NCBI RefSeq assembly: GCF_024347455.1
Contig: NZ_AP025483.1
Location: 806,001-870,000, forward strand
DNA length: 64,000 bases
Origin: Vibrio echinoideorum
GTDB taxonomy: Bacteria; Pseudomonadota; Gammaproteobacteria; Enterobacterales; Vibrionaceae
Reading direction: 5' to 3'
Shown: piece by piece, positions 29,053-39,951 of the stretch
Layout of the letters: each line of letters starts with the position of its first letter
Numbering within the stretch: the first letter of the stretch is position 1
The notes under the pieces: model-generated
What the model saw: only the letters and a program-made list of their open reading frames with translations
Told to the model about the DNA's origin: nothing
Databases searched by the model: none
Translations under genes and position numbers: made by a program

Positions 29053-29673
29053 ATGGCAGTAAAAGAGAAAAAAGAGCTTCCTCCTTTTGAGTATCCTCAA
29101 GGTTACCAATTATTTGCTGGTGTGGATGAAGTCGGGCGTGGGCCATTAGTTGGTGATGTCGTGACGGCTGCGGTTATCCTAGATCCCAGCAATCCGATTA
29201 AAGGCTTAAATGACTCAAAAAAACTGTCTGAAAAAAAGCGTCTTGCACTGCTGCCTGAAATCAAAGAAAAAGCACTGGCGTGGTCAGTGGGTCGTTGCTC
29301 GCCACAAGAAATTGATGAATTGAATATTCTGCAAGCGACCATGGTCGCCATGCAGCGTGCTATTGCTGGTCTTAGCATTCAACCTGATATGGCATTGATC
29401 GATGGAAACCGTGTTCCTGAATTGCCGATGGACGGTCTTGCTATCGTGAAAGGGGACTTGCGAGTCGCTGAAATCAGTGCGGCGTCTATTATTGCTAAAG
29501 TAGTTCGTGACCAAGAAATGGAAGAGCTTGATAAGATTCATCCTGAATTTGGTTTTGCTAAACACAAAGGTTACCCGACGAAAGCACATTTCGAAGCGAT
29601 TGAAAAACATGGTGTGACCGAGCATTATCGTAAAAGCTTTAAACCCGTAAAGCGGATCCTTGGTATCGATTAA
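29053..29673 (+). CDS. rnhB: Ribonuclease HII
   Basis: 206 residues. It cuts RNA in RNA-DNA hybrids and at single ribonucleotides in DNA. Motifs: [23 protein letters not shown] (first two catalytic acidic residues, Asp and Glu of DEVGRG), [21 protein letters not shown] (third Asp) and [25 protein letters not shown]. It lies between lpxB and dnaE, as in E. coli. The second RNase H, rnhA, is also in this window at 41.7 kb. Confidence 0.98.
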   Translation: MAVKEKKELPPFEYPQGYQLFAGVDEVGRGPLVGDVVTAAVILDPSNPIKGLNDSKKLSEKKRLALLPEIKEKALAWSVGRCSPQEIDELNILQATMVAMQRAIAGLSIQPDMALIDGNRVPELPMDGLAIVKGDLRVAEISAASIIAKVVRDQEMEELDKIHPEFGFAKHKGYPTKAHFEAIEKHGVTEHYRKSFKPVKRILGID

Positions 29674-29832
29674 AGCGAATCGATTAAACTTTATATTGCC
29701 TTGGCTTCTTATTGATAGTGGCTTCCTATTGATTGGAACCGGCTATCGAATAAAGTTGCCTACTTGCGGTAGATAAAAATAAAATACACCCAGTTGTAAC
29801 CCTAGGCTCAAACCTAGAACTCAGGAAAAATA

Positions 29833-32800
29833 ATGTCAGATCCAAAATTTGTTCACCTACGCGTACACAGTGATTTTTCGATGGTGGATGGCCTCTCTAA
29901 GGTGCCACCATTAGTTAAGAAAGTCGCTGAAATGGGTATGCCTGCTCTAGCACTTACCGATTTTACCAACCTTTGTGGCTTGGTTAAATTTTACGGTACG
30001 GCTCATGGGTGCGGGGTTAAACCAATTATTGGTGCTGACTTCTTGATGCAGTCTTTAGAATTCGGTGATGAGCTGACTAGGCTCACCGTCATTACCACGA
30101 ACAACAAAGGTTATAACAACCTTACACTGCTTATCTCAAAAGCTTACCTTCGAGGTCATGTGCAACATCAGCCTGTCATTGATAAAGAGTGGCTAATTGA
30201 GCATGCAGAAGGCCTGATTATTTTATCGGGTGCAAAAGAAGGTGAGATAGGCAAAGCGTTGCTGAAAGGTAATCGTGAATTGGTCGCAAGCAGCGTTGAG
30301 TTTTACAAAACGTATTTCGCAGATCGTTTCTATCTTGAGTTGATTCGAACTGGACGCCCGGATGAAGAATCTTACCTGCACTTTGCTTTAGAGCTTGCTG
30401 AGCAAGAAGACCTGCCAGTTGTCGCGACCAACGAAGTAGTATTCCTGACCGAAGACCTGTTTGACGCTCATGAAATTCGCGTAGCGATTCATGATGGTTT
30501 TACGATGGTCGATCCTCGTCGTCCTAAAAACTACAGCGCGCAACAGTACCTTCGCAGTGAAGAAGAGATGTGCGAGTTGTTCTCGGATATCCCTGAAGCA
30601 CTAGAAAACAGCGTCGAGATTGCTAAGCGATGTAACGTAACCGTTCGTTTGGGTGAATACTTCCTACCTAACTTTCCAACCGAAGGTTTAGCGATTGAAG
30701 ATTTCCTGATTAAGAAATCAGAAGAAGGTCTTGAGCGTCGTTTGGCGTTCCTATTCCCTGACGAGAAAGTAAGAGCTGAGCGCAGGCCTGAATACGACGA
30801 TCGACTAAAAATCGAACTCGAAGTTGTCAATAATATGGGTTTTCCCGGTTATTTCTTGATCGTAATGGAGTTCATCCAGTGGTCAAAAGATAACGATGTA
30901 CCTGTAGGTCCTGGTCGTGGTTCTGGTGCTGGTTCTTTGGTGGCTTATGCGCTTGATATCACCGATCTTGACCCACTTGAATATGACCTGCTTTTCGAAC
31001 GTTTCTTGAATCCAGAACGTGTATCGATGCCCGATTTCGATATCGATTTCTGTATGGATAAGCGTGATCAAGTTATTGACCACGTTGCTGAAATGTATGG
31101 CCGTGATGCCGTGTCTCAGATCATCACCTTTGGTACCATGGCGGCAAAAGCCGTAATTCGCGACGTAGGCCGTGTACTTGGTCACCCATTTGGTTTCGTT
31201 GATCGTATTTCTAAGCTTGTCCCACCTGATCCTGGCATGACCTTAGAGAAAGCTTTCCTTGCTGAACCAGCATTGCCAGAGCTTTACGATGGTGATGAAG
31301 AAGTTCGTGAGCTGATTGATAAATGTCGAATCTTAGAAGGTTGTACGCGAAATGCAGGTAAGCACGCGGGTGGTGTTGTAATTTCACCAACCACGATTAC
31401 CGATTTTGCGCCAATTTATGCCGATGCGGAAGGTAACTTCCCGGTAACGCAATTTGATAAAAATGACGTTGAGACGGCCGGTTTGGTTAAGTTTGACTTC
31501 TTGGGGTTACGTACCCTGACTATCATCGACTGGGCGTTGGGTTTAGTGAACCCACGTTTGGCAAAAGAGGGTAAAGCTCCGATTCGCATCGACTCGATTC
31601 CTCTGGATGATCAAGCGTCATTTAACTTATTACAAAATTCTGAAACGACGGCGGTATTCCAGCTGGAATCACGTGGTATGAAAGACCTGATCAAGCGTCT
31701 ACAACCTGACAGCTTTGAAGATATTATCGCATTGGTAGCTCTGTTCCGTCCGGGGCCTCTGCAATCAGGCATGGTAGATAACTTTATCGACCGTAAACAC
31801 GGACGAGAGGCAGTATCTTACCCTGATGAAACGTGGCAACACGAATCGCTAAAAGAAACACTAGAACCGACTTACGGCATCATCCTGTATCAAGAACAGG
31901 TAATGCAAATCGCTCAGATCCTTGCGGGTTATACGCTTGGTGGCGCCGATATGCTGCGTCGTGCGATGGGTAAGAAAAAGCCTGAAGAGATGGCAAAACA
32001 GCGCGGTACCTTCAAGGAAGGTGCTGAAGCCAATGGTGTTGATGGCGAACTGTCTATGAAGATCTTTGACTTGGTAGAGAAGTTTGCGGGCTACGGCTTT
32101 AACAAATCTCACTCGGCTGCATACGCACTGGTTTCTTATCAAACACTATGGTTGAAAACGCACTATCCAGCTGAGTTCATGGCGGCGGTAATGACCGCAG
32201 ACATGGATAACACTGAAAAAGTTATTGGCCTTGTTGATGAGTGTCTCCGTATGAAGCTCAAGCTTCTTCCACCAGACATTAACTCAGGCTTATACCGTTT
32301 TAATGTGGATGAAGATGGTGCCATTGTTTATGGTATCGGTGCAATTAAAGGGGTTGGTGAAGGTCCTATTGAAGCGATCATTGAAGCGCGAAATAAGGGG
32401 GGGCACTTTAAAGACTTATTCGACTTTTGTGCGCGCCTTGATCTGAAAAAAGTAAACAAACGTGTTATCGAAAAGTTGATTCTATCTGGAGCCTTAGATA
32501 GATTAGGTCCTCACCGAGCTGCAATGATGGCATCATTGAAAGATGCGGTTAAGGCTGCAAGCCAACATCATCATGCCGAATCTTTTGGTCAATCAGATAT
32601 GTTTGGTGTGTTGACTGACGCTCCAGAAGAGGTTGAGCACAAGTATACTCAAGTGCCTAAATGGCCTGAAAAGGTTTGGCTTGAAGGTGAGCGTGAAACG
32701 CTAGGCTTGTATTTAACGGGTCACCCGGTTAATGCTTATATTAAAGAGTTAGCTAAATACACCAGCTGTCGTTTGAAAGATGCCACACCAACACGTCGTG

Positions 32801-33312
32801 ACCAATCATTAACGATTGCAGGTTTAGTGATTGCTGCTAGGGTAATGACCACGAAACGTGGCACACGAATTGGTTTGATGACGCTTGATGACCGATCAGG
32901 CCGGATGGAAGTGATGTTGTTCTCGGATGCACTCGATCGCTACGCAGAATTGCTCGAAAAAGATAAAATTGTGGTTGTTTCTGGACAGGTCAGCTTTGAT
33001 GATTTCAATGGTGGGCTTAAAATGTCCGCGCGTGAGGTCATGGACTTAGGAAGCGCCCGTGAGAAATATGCTCGTGGGGTGTCGATATCTATTGAACAAT
33101 CCCAAATTAATGGTCAATTTTTTGAACGCTTTAGTCAAATCTTAGAACCTTATAGAGCAGGAACGGTCCCAGTCAATGTATACTACCAACGTGCCGACGC
33201 CAGAGCGCGGTTAACATTGGGCACAGAATGGCGTGTGACGCCAAGTGATACATTACTAGACGAATTAAAACAGCTGCTTGGAAATAGCCAAGTAGAACTC
33301 GAATTTAACTAA
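29833..33312 (+). CDS. dnaE: DNA polymerase III alpha subunit
   Basis: 1159 residues (E. coli 1160). It is the replicative polymerase. A PHP domain (residues 1-270, opening [19 protein letters not shown]) is followed by the C-family polymerase core. The core carries [18 protein letters not shown] (about 357-374) and the catalytic aspartates in [13 protein letters not shown] (about 400-412). Later come the helix-hairpin-helix region and a C-terminal OB fold (about 985-1070, [18 protein letters not shown]) and tau-binding tail. The proofreading partner dnaQ is encoded at 42.2 kb. AGGAAA is close to the ATG. accA follows after 45 bases. Confidence 0.99.
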   Translation: MSDPKFVHLRVHSDFSMVDGLSKVPPLVKKVAEMGMPALALTDFTNLCGLVKFYGTAHGCGVKPIIGADFLMQSLEFGDELTRLTVITTNNKGYNNLTLLISKAYLRGHVQHQPVIDKEWLIEHAEGLIILSGAKEGEIGKALLKGNRELVASSVEFYKTYFADRFYLELIRTGRPDEESYLHFALELAEQEDLPVVATNEVVFLTEDLFDAHEIRVAIHDGFTMVDPRRPKNYSAQQYLRSEEEMCELFSDIPEALENSVEIAKRCNVTVRLGEYFLPNFPTEGLAIEDFLIKKSEEGLERRLAFLFPDEKVRAERRPEYDDRLKIELEVVNNMGFPGYFLIVMEFIQWSKDNDVPVGPGRGSGAGSLVAYALDITDLDPLEYDLLFERFLNPERVSMPDFDIDFCMDKRDQVIDHVAEMYGRDAVSQIITFGTMAAKAVIRDVGRVLGHPFGFVDRISKLVPPDPGMTLEKAFLAEPALPELYDGDEEVRELIDKCRILEGCTRNAGKHAGGVVISPTTITDFAPIYADAEGNFPVTQFDKNDVETAGLVKFDFLGLRTLTIIDWALGLVNPRLAKEGKAPIRIDSIPLDDQASFNLLQNSETTAVFQLESRGMKDLIKRLQPDSFEDIIALVALFRPGPLQSGMVDNFIDRKHGREAVSYPDETWQHESLKETLEPTYGIILYQEQVMQIAQILAGYTLGGADMLRRAMGKKKPEEMAKQRGTFKEGAEANGVDGELSMKIFDLVEKFAGYGFNKSHSAAYALVSYQTLWLKTHYPAEFMAAVMTADMDNTEKVIGLVDECLRMKLKLLPPDINSGLYRFNVDEDGAIVYGIGAIKGVGEGPIEAIIEARNKGGHFKDLFDFCARLDLKKVNKRVIEKLILSGALDRLGPHRAAMMASLKDAVKAASQHHHAESFGQSDMFGVLTDAPEEVEHKYTQVPKWPEKVWLEGERETLGLYLTGHPVNAYIKELAKYTSCRLKDATPTRRDQSLTIAGLVIAARVMTTKRGTRIGLMTLDDRSGRMEVMLFSDALDRYAELLEKDKIVVVSGQVSFDDFNGGLKMSAREVMDLGSAREKYARGVSISIEQSQINGQFFERFSQILEPYRAGTVPVNVYYQRADARARLTLGTEWRVTPSDTLLDELKQLLGNSQVELEFN

Positions 33313-33357
33313 AATTTAGCTCCATGACTGTGGAGCTGAATCAACAAGGATTCATAG

Positions 33358-34317
33358 ATGAGCCTGAACTTTCTAGAATTTGAAAAGCCTATCGCTGAAC
33401 TTGAAGCAAAAATCGAAGCGCTACGTGACGTTTCGCGTCACGGTGGTGATACCGCGATAGATCTAGGCAAAGAAATTGAACAGCTAGAGAAAAAAAGCTT
33501 AGAGCTTAAACAGAAAATCTTTAGTGACCTAGGTGCGTGGCAGGTAGCTCAACTTGCTCGCCACCCTCAACGTCCGTACACCAAAGATTACCTGGAGCAT
33601 GCATTCACAGAGTTTGAAGAGTTAGCGGGCGATCGCGCTTACGCTGACGATAAAGCAATTGTGGGTGGTATGGCTCGTCTAAATGGTCGTCCTGTTATGG
33701 TTATTGGTCACCAAAAAGGTCGTGAGACTAAAGAAAAAGTGATCCGTAACTTTGGTATGCCAAAGCCAGAAGGTTACCGTAAGGCACTTCGCCTAATGGA
33801 AACGGCTGAGCGTTTCAACATGCCAATCATTACTTTCATCGATACAGCGGGTGCATACCCAGGTGTTGGTGCTGAAGAGCGCGGCCAGTCTGAAGCTATC
33901 GCGAAAAACCTAAAAGTAATGGCAGGCCTATCTGTGCCAGTTATCTGTAACGTTGTCGGCGAAGGCGGTTCTGGTGGTGCACTAGCAATCGGTGTTGGCG
34001 ACTACGTGAACATGCTTCAGTACTCTACGTACTCAGTAATCTCTCCAGAAGGTTGTGCTTCAATCTTATGGCGTGATTCAGATAAAGCGCCACAAGCTGC
34101 GGAAGCTATGGGCTTAGTTGCTCCTCGTCTTAAAGAGCTAGAGCTTATTGATGAAATCATTCCTGAGCCTTTAGGTGGTGCACACCGCGATCCAGTACAA
34201 ACTGCTCAGAATATGAAAGACATGCTAGTTAAACAGCTAGAAGAACTAGAGCAGTTTGATAACGAAGCGCTTCTAGAGCGTCGTTACCAGCGCCTAATGA
34301 GCTACGGTTACTGCTGA
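33358..34317 (+). CDS. accA: Acetyl-CoA carboxylase carboxyltransferase alpha subunit
   Basis: 319 residues (E. coli 319). It transfers carboxyl from biotin to acetyl-CoA together with AccD, the first step of fatty acid synthesis. Opening [21 protein letters not shown] and the core [26 protein letters not shown] and [16 protein letters not shown] (oxyanion-type glycines) are diagnostic. AAGGA precedes the ATG. It follows dnaE, as in E. coli, and ends with a terminator, so tilS is separate. Confidence 0.99.
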   Translation: MSLNFLEFEKPIAELEAKIEALRDVSRHGGDTAIDLGKEIEQLEKKSLELKQKIFSDLGAWQVAQLARHPQRPYTKDYLEHAFTEFEELAGDRAYADDKAIVGGMARLNGRPVMVIGHQKGRETKEKVIRNFGMPKPEGYRKALRLMETAERFNMPIITFIDTAGAYPGVGAEERGQSEAIAKNLKVMAGLSVPVICNVVGEGGSGGALAIGVGDYVNMLQYSTYSVISPEGCASILWRDSDKAPQAAEAMGLVAPRLKELELIDEIIPEPLGGAHRDPVQTAQNMKDMLVKQLEELEQFDNEALLERRYQRLMSYGYC

Positions 34318-34360
34318 TAAATTTGCCTGCATAAGGTCAGCTTTGAGTAACAAGATGATG

Positions 34361-34391
34361 AAAGGGTTGGACTCAGTGCCAACCCTTTTTT
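34361..34391 (+). terminator. Intrinsic terminator after accA
   Basis: aaagggttgg pairs with ccaacccttt around an eight-base loop, followed by T-run. Confidence 0.85.
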
Positions 34392-34425
34392 ATTATTAAA
34401 ATATTCTCCCTTCAAACCTACTCTC

Positions 34426-35787
34426 ATGGTTCACTCGCTCATGACTCACTTAATCGAAACCTTCACATCTGTACTTCATCAAAGCGCACTCAAGCCATGC
34501 CGACTGATCGTTGCTTTCAGTGGCGGTGTCGATTCCCGAGTGTTGTTGGAGTTGGCTGCTCAATATTCCAAACAACATGACATTGAGTGCCTTGCGGTAC
34601 ATGTTCATCACGGCCTAAGTGACAATGCTGACGACTGGGCAAATCAATGTAAAGTATGGTGCGATGCTTTATCTGTGTCTCTAGCAGTAGAAAGAGTATC
34701 TTTGGATATCAATAGCGGTGAGAGCATTGAAAAGTTGGCTCGAGATGCTCGATATCAAGCTTTTAAGCAACATGTAAGACAGGGTGATGTTTTGGTTACG
34801 GGTCAGCATATAGATGACCAACTTGAAACGTTCTTACTTGCGTTAAAGCGTGGAAGCGGCCCGAAAGGACTCTCCTCTATGGCGAGATTTATGCCGTTTG
34901 GAGAAGCTTTTATCGTTCGTCCTATGCTGTCAATAACTCGACCGGATATTGAAGCAGCTGCTTGCGATATGGGCTTAACCTGGGTTGAAGATGAGAGTAA
35001 TCAGGATCTTCGCTTTGACCGTAATTTTATTCGACACCAGGTGACTCCAACATTAATCAATCGTTGGCCTAGTTTCCGTGAATCGGTCAGTCGTAGCGCG
35101 TTACTGTGTGCAGAGCAAGAGTCGTTACTTGATGAATTGATTGAGCCTCACTTTCTCAAAGCTTTAGGTGGCAGTGAGATCAAGAGCCAAAGCCTAAGCA
35201 TTGAGGTGTTATCTGAGTATTCTGTTTTATTGCGTGCACGCTTGTTAAGAATGTGGCTGAGTTATTGTGGGCAATCGATGCCGAGCCAAAAACAACTTAA
35301 GTTGATTTGGGATGAAGTCGCATGCGCTCAAGCAGACGCTAACCCTAAGCTGGTGTTGGATAATGCCGAAGTTCGACGCTTTAATCATCAGCTCTATCTC
35401 GTGAAAGAGACCAAAGACTTGTCGAACTGGCAAAGTGATATCTCGATGGGTCAGAGCTTGGTTCTGCCTGATGGTTTAGGGGATCTACACTTAAATTCAG
35501 CGCTGAGTGATGGCGTATCTAACAACCGTGATGTGCAAAGCTTTAGTTTGTCGGATACAAGCGAAACACTACGAGTTATCTTTAATCCTGAAGGGTTATC
35601 TGCGCATCCTGTTGGGCGTGGGCATAGCAGAAAACTCAAAAAGCTCTTCCAGGAATATCAGGTGCCAAGTTGGCTAAGGCGCAGAACACCCATATTGATG
35701 GAGGGCGATCGAGTGATCGCTGTTTTGGGCTTATTCGTAGATAAAAACTACGAAGGTCAAGATTGTGAAGCGCTTTGGAGCAAGTAG
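34426..35787 (+). CDS. tilS: tRNA(Ile)-lysidine synthase
   Basis: 453 residues. It attaches lysine to C34 of the AUA-reading isoleucine tRNA, changing both codon and amino acid identity. The PP-loop ATP site is SGGVDSR (about residues 29-35), followed by VHVHHGLSDNADDWANQC and TGQHIDDQLETFLLALKRGSGPKGLSSM, the family signature. Linker and C-terminal tRNA-binding domains follow, ending LFQEYQVPSWLRRRTPILMEGDRVIAVLGLF. Start is uncertain: ATGs at 34426 and 34441 both lack a clear ribosome-binding site. In E. coli ldcC and yaeR lie between accA and tilS; here they are absent. Confidence 0.96.
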   Translation: MVHSLMTHLIETFTSVLHQSALKPCRLIVAFSGGVDSRVLLELAAQYSKQHDIECLAVHVHHGLSDNADDWANQCKVWCDALSVSLAVERVSLDINSGESIEKLARDARYQAFKQHVRQGDVLVTGQHIDDQLETFLLALKRGSGPKGLSSMARFMPFGEAFIVRPMLSITRPDIEAAACDMGLTWVEDESNQDLRFDRNFIRHQVTPTLINRWPSFRESVSRSALLCAEQESLLDELIEPHFLKALGGSEIKSQSLSIEVLSEYSVLLRARLLRMWLSYCGQSMPSQKQLKLIWDEVACAQADANPKLVLDNAEVRRFNHQLYLVKETKDLSNWQSDISMGQSLVLPDGLGDLHLNSALSDGVSNNRDVQSFSLSDTSETLRVIFNPEGLSAHPVGRGHSRKLKKLFQEYQVPSWLRRRTPILMEGDRVIAVLGLFVDKNYEGQDCEALWSK

Positions 35788-35844
35788 AAAAAGTTTGTGT
35801 CACAATTTAGGCTACTTTAATAAAAATAATCAATGGAATATGCA

Positions 35845-36156
35845 ATGAAGAAAATTACACTAGGATTAGTTCTTGGCTTGGGACTATTGAGTGGTAACGC
35901 GTTGGCGGGTGATGTTGCTGCAGGTCAAGCAAAAGCAGCAATCTGTGCAGCATGTCATGGTGCAGATGGAATCGCGGTGATCCCTGGTTACCCAAACCTC
36001 AAAGGTCAGAACGAGCAGTACATTGTTTCGTCAATTAATGCTTACAAAACAAAGCAGCGTAATGGTGGCTTAGCTGCTGTGATGCAAGCTCAAGCTTCAA
36101 TGCTGAGTGACGAAGATATCGCTAATCTAGCTGCTTATTACGCAAGCCTTAAGTAA
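35845..36156 (+). CDS. Small periplasmic monoheme cytochrome c
   Basis: 103 residues from the ATG at 35845, preferred over one four codons upstream because GGAA at 35836-35839 fits as ribosome-binding site and a normal signal peptide results. The signal peptide (residues 1-22, ending SGNALA) is followed by one heme site CAACH (about residues 35-39). The distal methionine is probably the one in [20 protein letters not shown]. This is the single-domain c553/c4-like type (COG2863) that shuttles electrons in the periplasm. The partner oxidase cannot be told. A perfect hairpin follows. Confidence 0.9.
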   Translation: MKKITLGLVLGLGLLSGNALAGDVAAGQAKAAICAACHGADGIAVIPGYPNLKGQNEQYIVSSINAYKTKQRNGGLAAVMQAQASMLSDEDIANLAAYYASLK

Positions 36157-36197
36157 AACCTTCTTAAAGCGCTGATTAAACAAGATGATAAATTACG

Positions 36198-36227
36198 AGC
36201 CAGAGCTTTAAAGCTCTGGCTTTTTTC
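36198..36227 (+). terminator. Intrinsic terminator after the cytochrome c gene
   Basis: A near-continuous 24-base palindrome with arms agccagagcttt and aaagctctggct, followed by six T. Confidence 0.88.
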
Positions 36228-36277
36228 ATTGAATGTTTACAATAGCTAGCCGATAATGAGCTATTCGCACAGTTTAA

Positions 36278-36625
<348 letters not shown>

Positions 36626-36640
36626 AAAAACTATTACCCT

Positions 36641-36666
36641 AAAAGGAGCGTTTATCGCTCCTTTTT
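36641..36666 (+). terminator. Intrinsic terminator after glnB
   Basis: aaaaggagcg pairs with cgctcctttt around a five-base loop, with T-run. It lies 20 bases before the yafD start. Confidence 0.85.
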
Positions 36667-36686
36667 CATTTCTGGTAGGGTGCTGT

Positions 36687-37529
36687 ATGTTTAAGAAAAC
36701 CATTTTTGTTATCGCCTTATTGATAACGCTCGCGGTTGCTAGCTTTCATATTATCTTCGTGATCCCTCAGAAACCAAGCCTGATCACATCTTCTCAAAAC
36801 ACCAGTAATGATATCTATAGTTGCTACCAAAATTCAGCACCAAAAGCGATTGACGTTTCAGACGGATTAAGTCTTACAGTGTGGAATATCTACAAGCAAA
36901 ACCGCAGTAACTGGCAGAGCGAACTGAATCAAGTATCCGCGGGAAGCGATTTAGTCTTGTTGCAAGAAGCAAGTATGACTGAAGGGCTTAGGCGGTGGGT
37001 GACAAGTGGCCAGTGGGGCAGCACTCGTGTTAATGCATTTGAAGCCTTTAAACAAAGTGCGGGTGTACTCAATCTAGCGACCCATTTGCCGATCGAAGCT
37101 TGTGCTTATACTCATGAAGAGCCTTGGCTTCAATTGCCAAAATCAGCACTTTGGTCTCGTTACCAGTTGAGTAATGGGGAAGAATTGGCAGTCATCAATA
37201 TTCATGCGGTGAACTTTACGTTTGGTACCGAAGATTACGAATCACAACTTAAGAGCTTAACTGATAATTTGCAGAAATATCGTGGGCCTATCATCTTTGC
37301 TGGTGACTTTAACAGTTGGAGCGAAGCTCGTTTTTCAGTGTTAAAAAGTGCGTTGGAAAAGGTTGGTTTGAATGAGGTTGCTTTTGAACCTGATAATCGA
37401 ACTCAGTTTATGACAGGGTTAGTGCTCGACCACGTGTTTTATCGAGGGTTAGAAGTAGAAAAAGCAAAAGCGCCCATTACGGACGCTTCTGATCATAATC
37501 CAATGTTAGTTACCTTTAAGGCTAAATAG
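36687..37529 (+). CDS. yafD: YafD, UPF0294 endonuclease/exonuclease/phosphatase-fold protein
   Basis: 280 residues from the ATG at 36687, with AGGG at 36677-36680. A longer frame from 36543 would run back through glnB and is rejected. An N-terminal transmembrane anchor (about residues 4-26, TIFVIALLITLAVASFHIIFVI) is followed by an EEP fold: LTVWNIYKQNRSNW, LVLLQEASM (metal-binding Glu), VINIHAVNFTFG, GDFNSWS (catalytic Asp and Asn) and DHVFYRGL..SDHNPMLV (His). These match E. coli YafD, including the NIYKQ and HAVNF motifs. The substrate is not known. yafD is part of the gloB-mltD neighbourhood in E. coli as well. Confidence 0.9.
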   Translation: MFKKTIFVIALLITLAVASFHIIFVIPQKPSLITSSQNTSNDIYSCYQNSAPKAIDVSDGLSLTVWNIYKQNRSNWQSELNQVSAGSDLVLLQEASMTEGLRRWVTSGQWGSTRVNAFEAFKQSAGVLNLATHLPIEACAYTHEEPWLQLPKSALWSRYQLSNGEELAVINIHAVNFTFGTEDYESQLKSLTDNLQKYRGPIIFAGDFNSWSEARFSVLKSALEKVGLNEVAFEPDNRTQFMTGLVLDHVFYRGLEVEKAKAPITDASDHNPMLVTFKAK

Positions 37530-37626
37530 TAATAAGCCAGTAGCTGCTAACATTTTGGTTACTCTGAATAAATAAGCTAATGGAATAAATAGGCGAGTGA
37601 ATGTTCGCTAGCCTTATTTCTTCAGC

Positions 37627-38313
37627 TTAAAATATTAAAATGTAGAGTGCCCAGATTAGATAATAGCCAACCCATGGCAAACCCGAAATGACGAGGGCTT
37701 GGCCGCGTTCAAATTCGGTCCACGTTAGCACTGCTGCATAACCGAGTACGATGTACCAAGGTAGCAGTAGCGGTAATGAGCTTGCAAACTGTGACCAGTC
37801 ATTGGTTAGCGGTAACTTGATTAAGCCGTTTAAGCTGTTCAAGTCAGCAGCGTAGCTCATCACTTGTCCGTGTTTTAGTATTAGGCTCGCGTAGCTCGCT
37901 ACATCACCTAAAACAGCAGGAAACATCACGACCGATGAGGCTGCAAACCATCTCCAGTAACTGTGTTGATGTTGGCTTGGTTTTGTTGCGAGGTTAAACC
38001 AGAATGCCAGTAGGGCGATGCTTAGCGTGCGACCAAACACATCGCTGATGATTTCGCTCGCGAGTAGGGTATCGCTGTCAAGTAACGCCAATTGGTCAGG
38101 GTTAGTTTGAGCCAGTTGTTGTGACAACTCAGCACTTAACCATGCAAAATCTACATTCGAAAAATAGGCACCCCAAAATAAGAACGGGCTCAGAATTAAT
38201 ACGACGTAGGGTTGCCACCCCCAAGCGCTTCGTTCGTAAAGCGCTAAGAAACAAGCTGTTGGTGATCGGAAAATATCCAACAGCATGACGAGTGGGTTAC
38301 TTGACGGGTTCAT
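37627..38313 (-). CDS. Yip1-domain inner-membrane protein
   Basis: 228 residues with about five or six hydrophobic helices (for example WQPYVVLILSPFLFWGAYF and WVGYYLIWALYILIF). The opening NPLVMLLDIFRSPTACFLALYERSAWGWQPYV resembles the start of bacterial YIP1-family proteins, and a conserved WTEFERGQAL lies before the last helices. The function is unknown. The start overlaps the mltD stop by four bases (ATGA), so it is translationally coupled to the lytic transglycosylase, which hints at an envelope role. Confidence 0.75.
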   Translation of the reverse strand: MNPSSNPLVMLLDIFRSPTACFLALYERSAWGWQPYVVLILSPFLFWGAYFSNVDFAWLSAELSQQLAQTNPDQLALLDSDTLLASEIISDVFGRTLSIALLAFWFNLATKPSQHQHSYWRWFAASSVVMFPAVLGDVASYASLILKHGQVMSYAADLNSLNGLIKLPLTNDWSQFASSLPLLLPWYIVLGYAAVLTWTEFERGQALVISGLPWVGYYLIWALYILIF

Positions 38314-39881
38314 ACACTTACCTTAGTTACATCAACATACAGCTTCAGTTTTTGTCCTGGCTGCAGGTATTTTTTGTTCTGCAAAGTGTTCCATTTTACA
38401 ACATCTGCACTTTTTACTTTGAACTTTGATGCAATACCGCTGACTGTGTCACCTGATCTGACGTTATAAAAGATAGTGCGGATGATGGCACCATCTGAAC
38501 CGTTCTTCCAGATGACCAGTTCTTGACCGATTCGAAGTGTGTCACGTGGTCCCATACCGTTCCACTTAGCCAGTGATTGGTGGGATACTTTATTTGCACG
38601 TGCAATCGTCCATAGACTGTCACCACTTTTTACTGTATGACTGAGCTTATATTGACCACGACTCTTCGATTGTGTGCTGGCTAGGCGATTTGAAGCGCTT
38701 AGTGCATACGTCTTGTCATCTTTGGTTGATGTTGGAATAAATAGGTGCTGACCAATACGAATGTTGTTGTTGCTTAAACCGTTTGCAGAGCGGATTACTT
38801 TGCTGGTGGTATTATATTTACTTGCCAGTACGCTGATGCTGTCGCCAGACTGAACCTTGTAACGAACCAACTTCATACCTTTGCCTTTGTTGGCCGCCAC
38901 TTCTTTGTTGAATTTCTCAACAGCGCTTAGAGGTAGTAATAATTGTTGGTGTTTTTCTGGTGCCGTTGCCCATTGATTATAAGCCGGGTTGTAACCTTGC
39001 AGTTCTTTAACTGGAATTCCCGCGTAGCTAGCGGCAATGGCTAGATCTAGCTGCTCATTTGGGTTCACCAGAGTTAATACGGGTTTGTTCGGAATCGCTG
39101 GAATGTCGATGCCATACTTCTCTTGATTTGCAATCACGTCAGCCAATGCTAGTAGCTTAGGTACATAGCTGCTGGTCTCTTTTGGCAAATCCAGAGAGAA
39201 GAAGTCGATTGGTTTACCTAGTTTTTTGTTCTTACGAATTGCGCTGTTTACTCGGCCTCCGCCACTGTTATAGGCAGCAATGGCATGGTTCCAATCACCG
39301 TCGAAACGTCTGTTGAGATCTGATAGGAAATCCAATGCGGCGTCAGTTGAGGCGGCAACATCACGGCGACCGTCGTACCAGAAGTTCTGTTCTAGCCCGT
39401 AGTCTTTGCCTGTGCCAGAAATGAATTGCCATAGACCTGCAGCGCTACCATGGGAGTAGGCAAACGCATCGAAAGAACTTTCTACAACAGGCAGTAGTGC
39501 TAATTCTAACGGCAAGCCTTTTTCTTCAATCTTAGTCGTGATCAGATAAAGGAAAGGTTCAGCACGTTGTGAGACAGTTTTTAGATGGCTAGGATGTTTT
39601 AGATACCAAGTTCGGTAGTAGTCGACTTTCTTTTGGTCGGGCACTTCCATTTCAAGTTGCATCGCAATGCGTTTCCAAACGTCTTCTTGTGCTTGTGGCG
39701 TAACGACAGGTGCGTCAACTTTGGGTTCTTCTTTGGTCGCTTCTGATGAAACGTTCGCTTGAGAAACTTCTTTAGTAGGAGATGTGTTGGTTTGCTCGGA
39801 AGCTTGGTCTGGATTCTCTGACTGAGTTAATTGGCAACCAGAAAGTAGTAGTACCAAAGCCCAGCTGTACTTAACTCGCAT
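38310..39881 (-). CDS. mltD: Membrane-bound lytic murein transglycosylase D
   Basis: 523-residue lipoprotein that cleaves peptidoglycan glycan strands with formation of anhydromuropeptides. The lipobox LLSGC puts the acylated Cys at residue 16. A low-complexity linker (20-65) leads to the SLT domain with the catalytic Glu134 in PVVESSFDAFAYSHGSAAGLWQF and the DGRRD and AYNSGGGRV motifs. Three LysM repeats follow (about 343-392, 403-452, 468-517), each with a SGDS or SGDT core. E. coli MltD has two. The Yip1 gene overlaps its end. gloB lies upstream on the same strand, as in E. coli. Confidence 0.96.
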   Translation of the reverse strand: MRVKYSWALVLLLSGCQLTQSENPDQASEQTNTSPTKEVSQANVSSEATKEEPKVDAPVVTPQAQEDVWKRIAMQLEMEVPDQKKVDYYRTWYLKHPSHLKTVSQRAEPFLYLITTKIEEKGLPLELALLPVVESSFDAFAYSHGSAAGLWQFISGTGKDYGLEQNFWYDGRRDVAASTDAALDFLSDLNRRFDGDWNHAIAAYNSGGGRVNSAIRKNKKLGKPIDFFSLDLPKETSSYVPKLLALADVIANQEKYGIDIPAIPNKPVLTLVNPNEQLDLAIAASYAGIPVKELQGYNPAYNQWATAPEKHQQLLLPLSAVEKFNKEVAANKGKGMKLVRYKVQSGDSISVLASKYNTTSKVIRSANGLSNNNIRIGQHLFIPTSTKDDKTYALSASNRLASTQSKSRGQYKLSHTVKSGDSLWTIARANKVSHQSLAKWNGMGPRDTLRIGQELVIWKNGSDGAIIRTIFYNVRSGDTVSGIASKFKVKSADVVKWNTLQNKKYLQPGQKLKLYVDVTKVSV

Positions 39882-39951
39882 GTTACAGCCTTTTTAATAA
39901 ACGGCCGATGATAATACTTGCCACCCCCTATGAGTGACAAGTCTGTATTTG

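Noticed and set aside
37586..37620. Possible terminator between yafD and the Yip1 gene
   Set aside because: The stem has a bulge and a mismatch and the T-run is interrupted; too weak to list as a feature.
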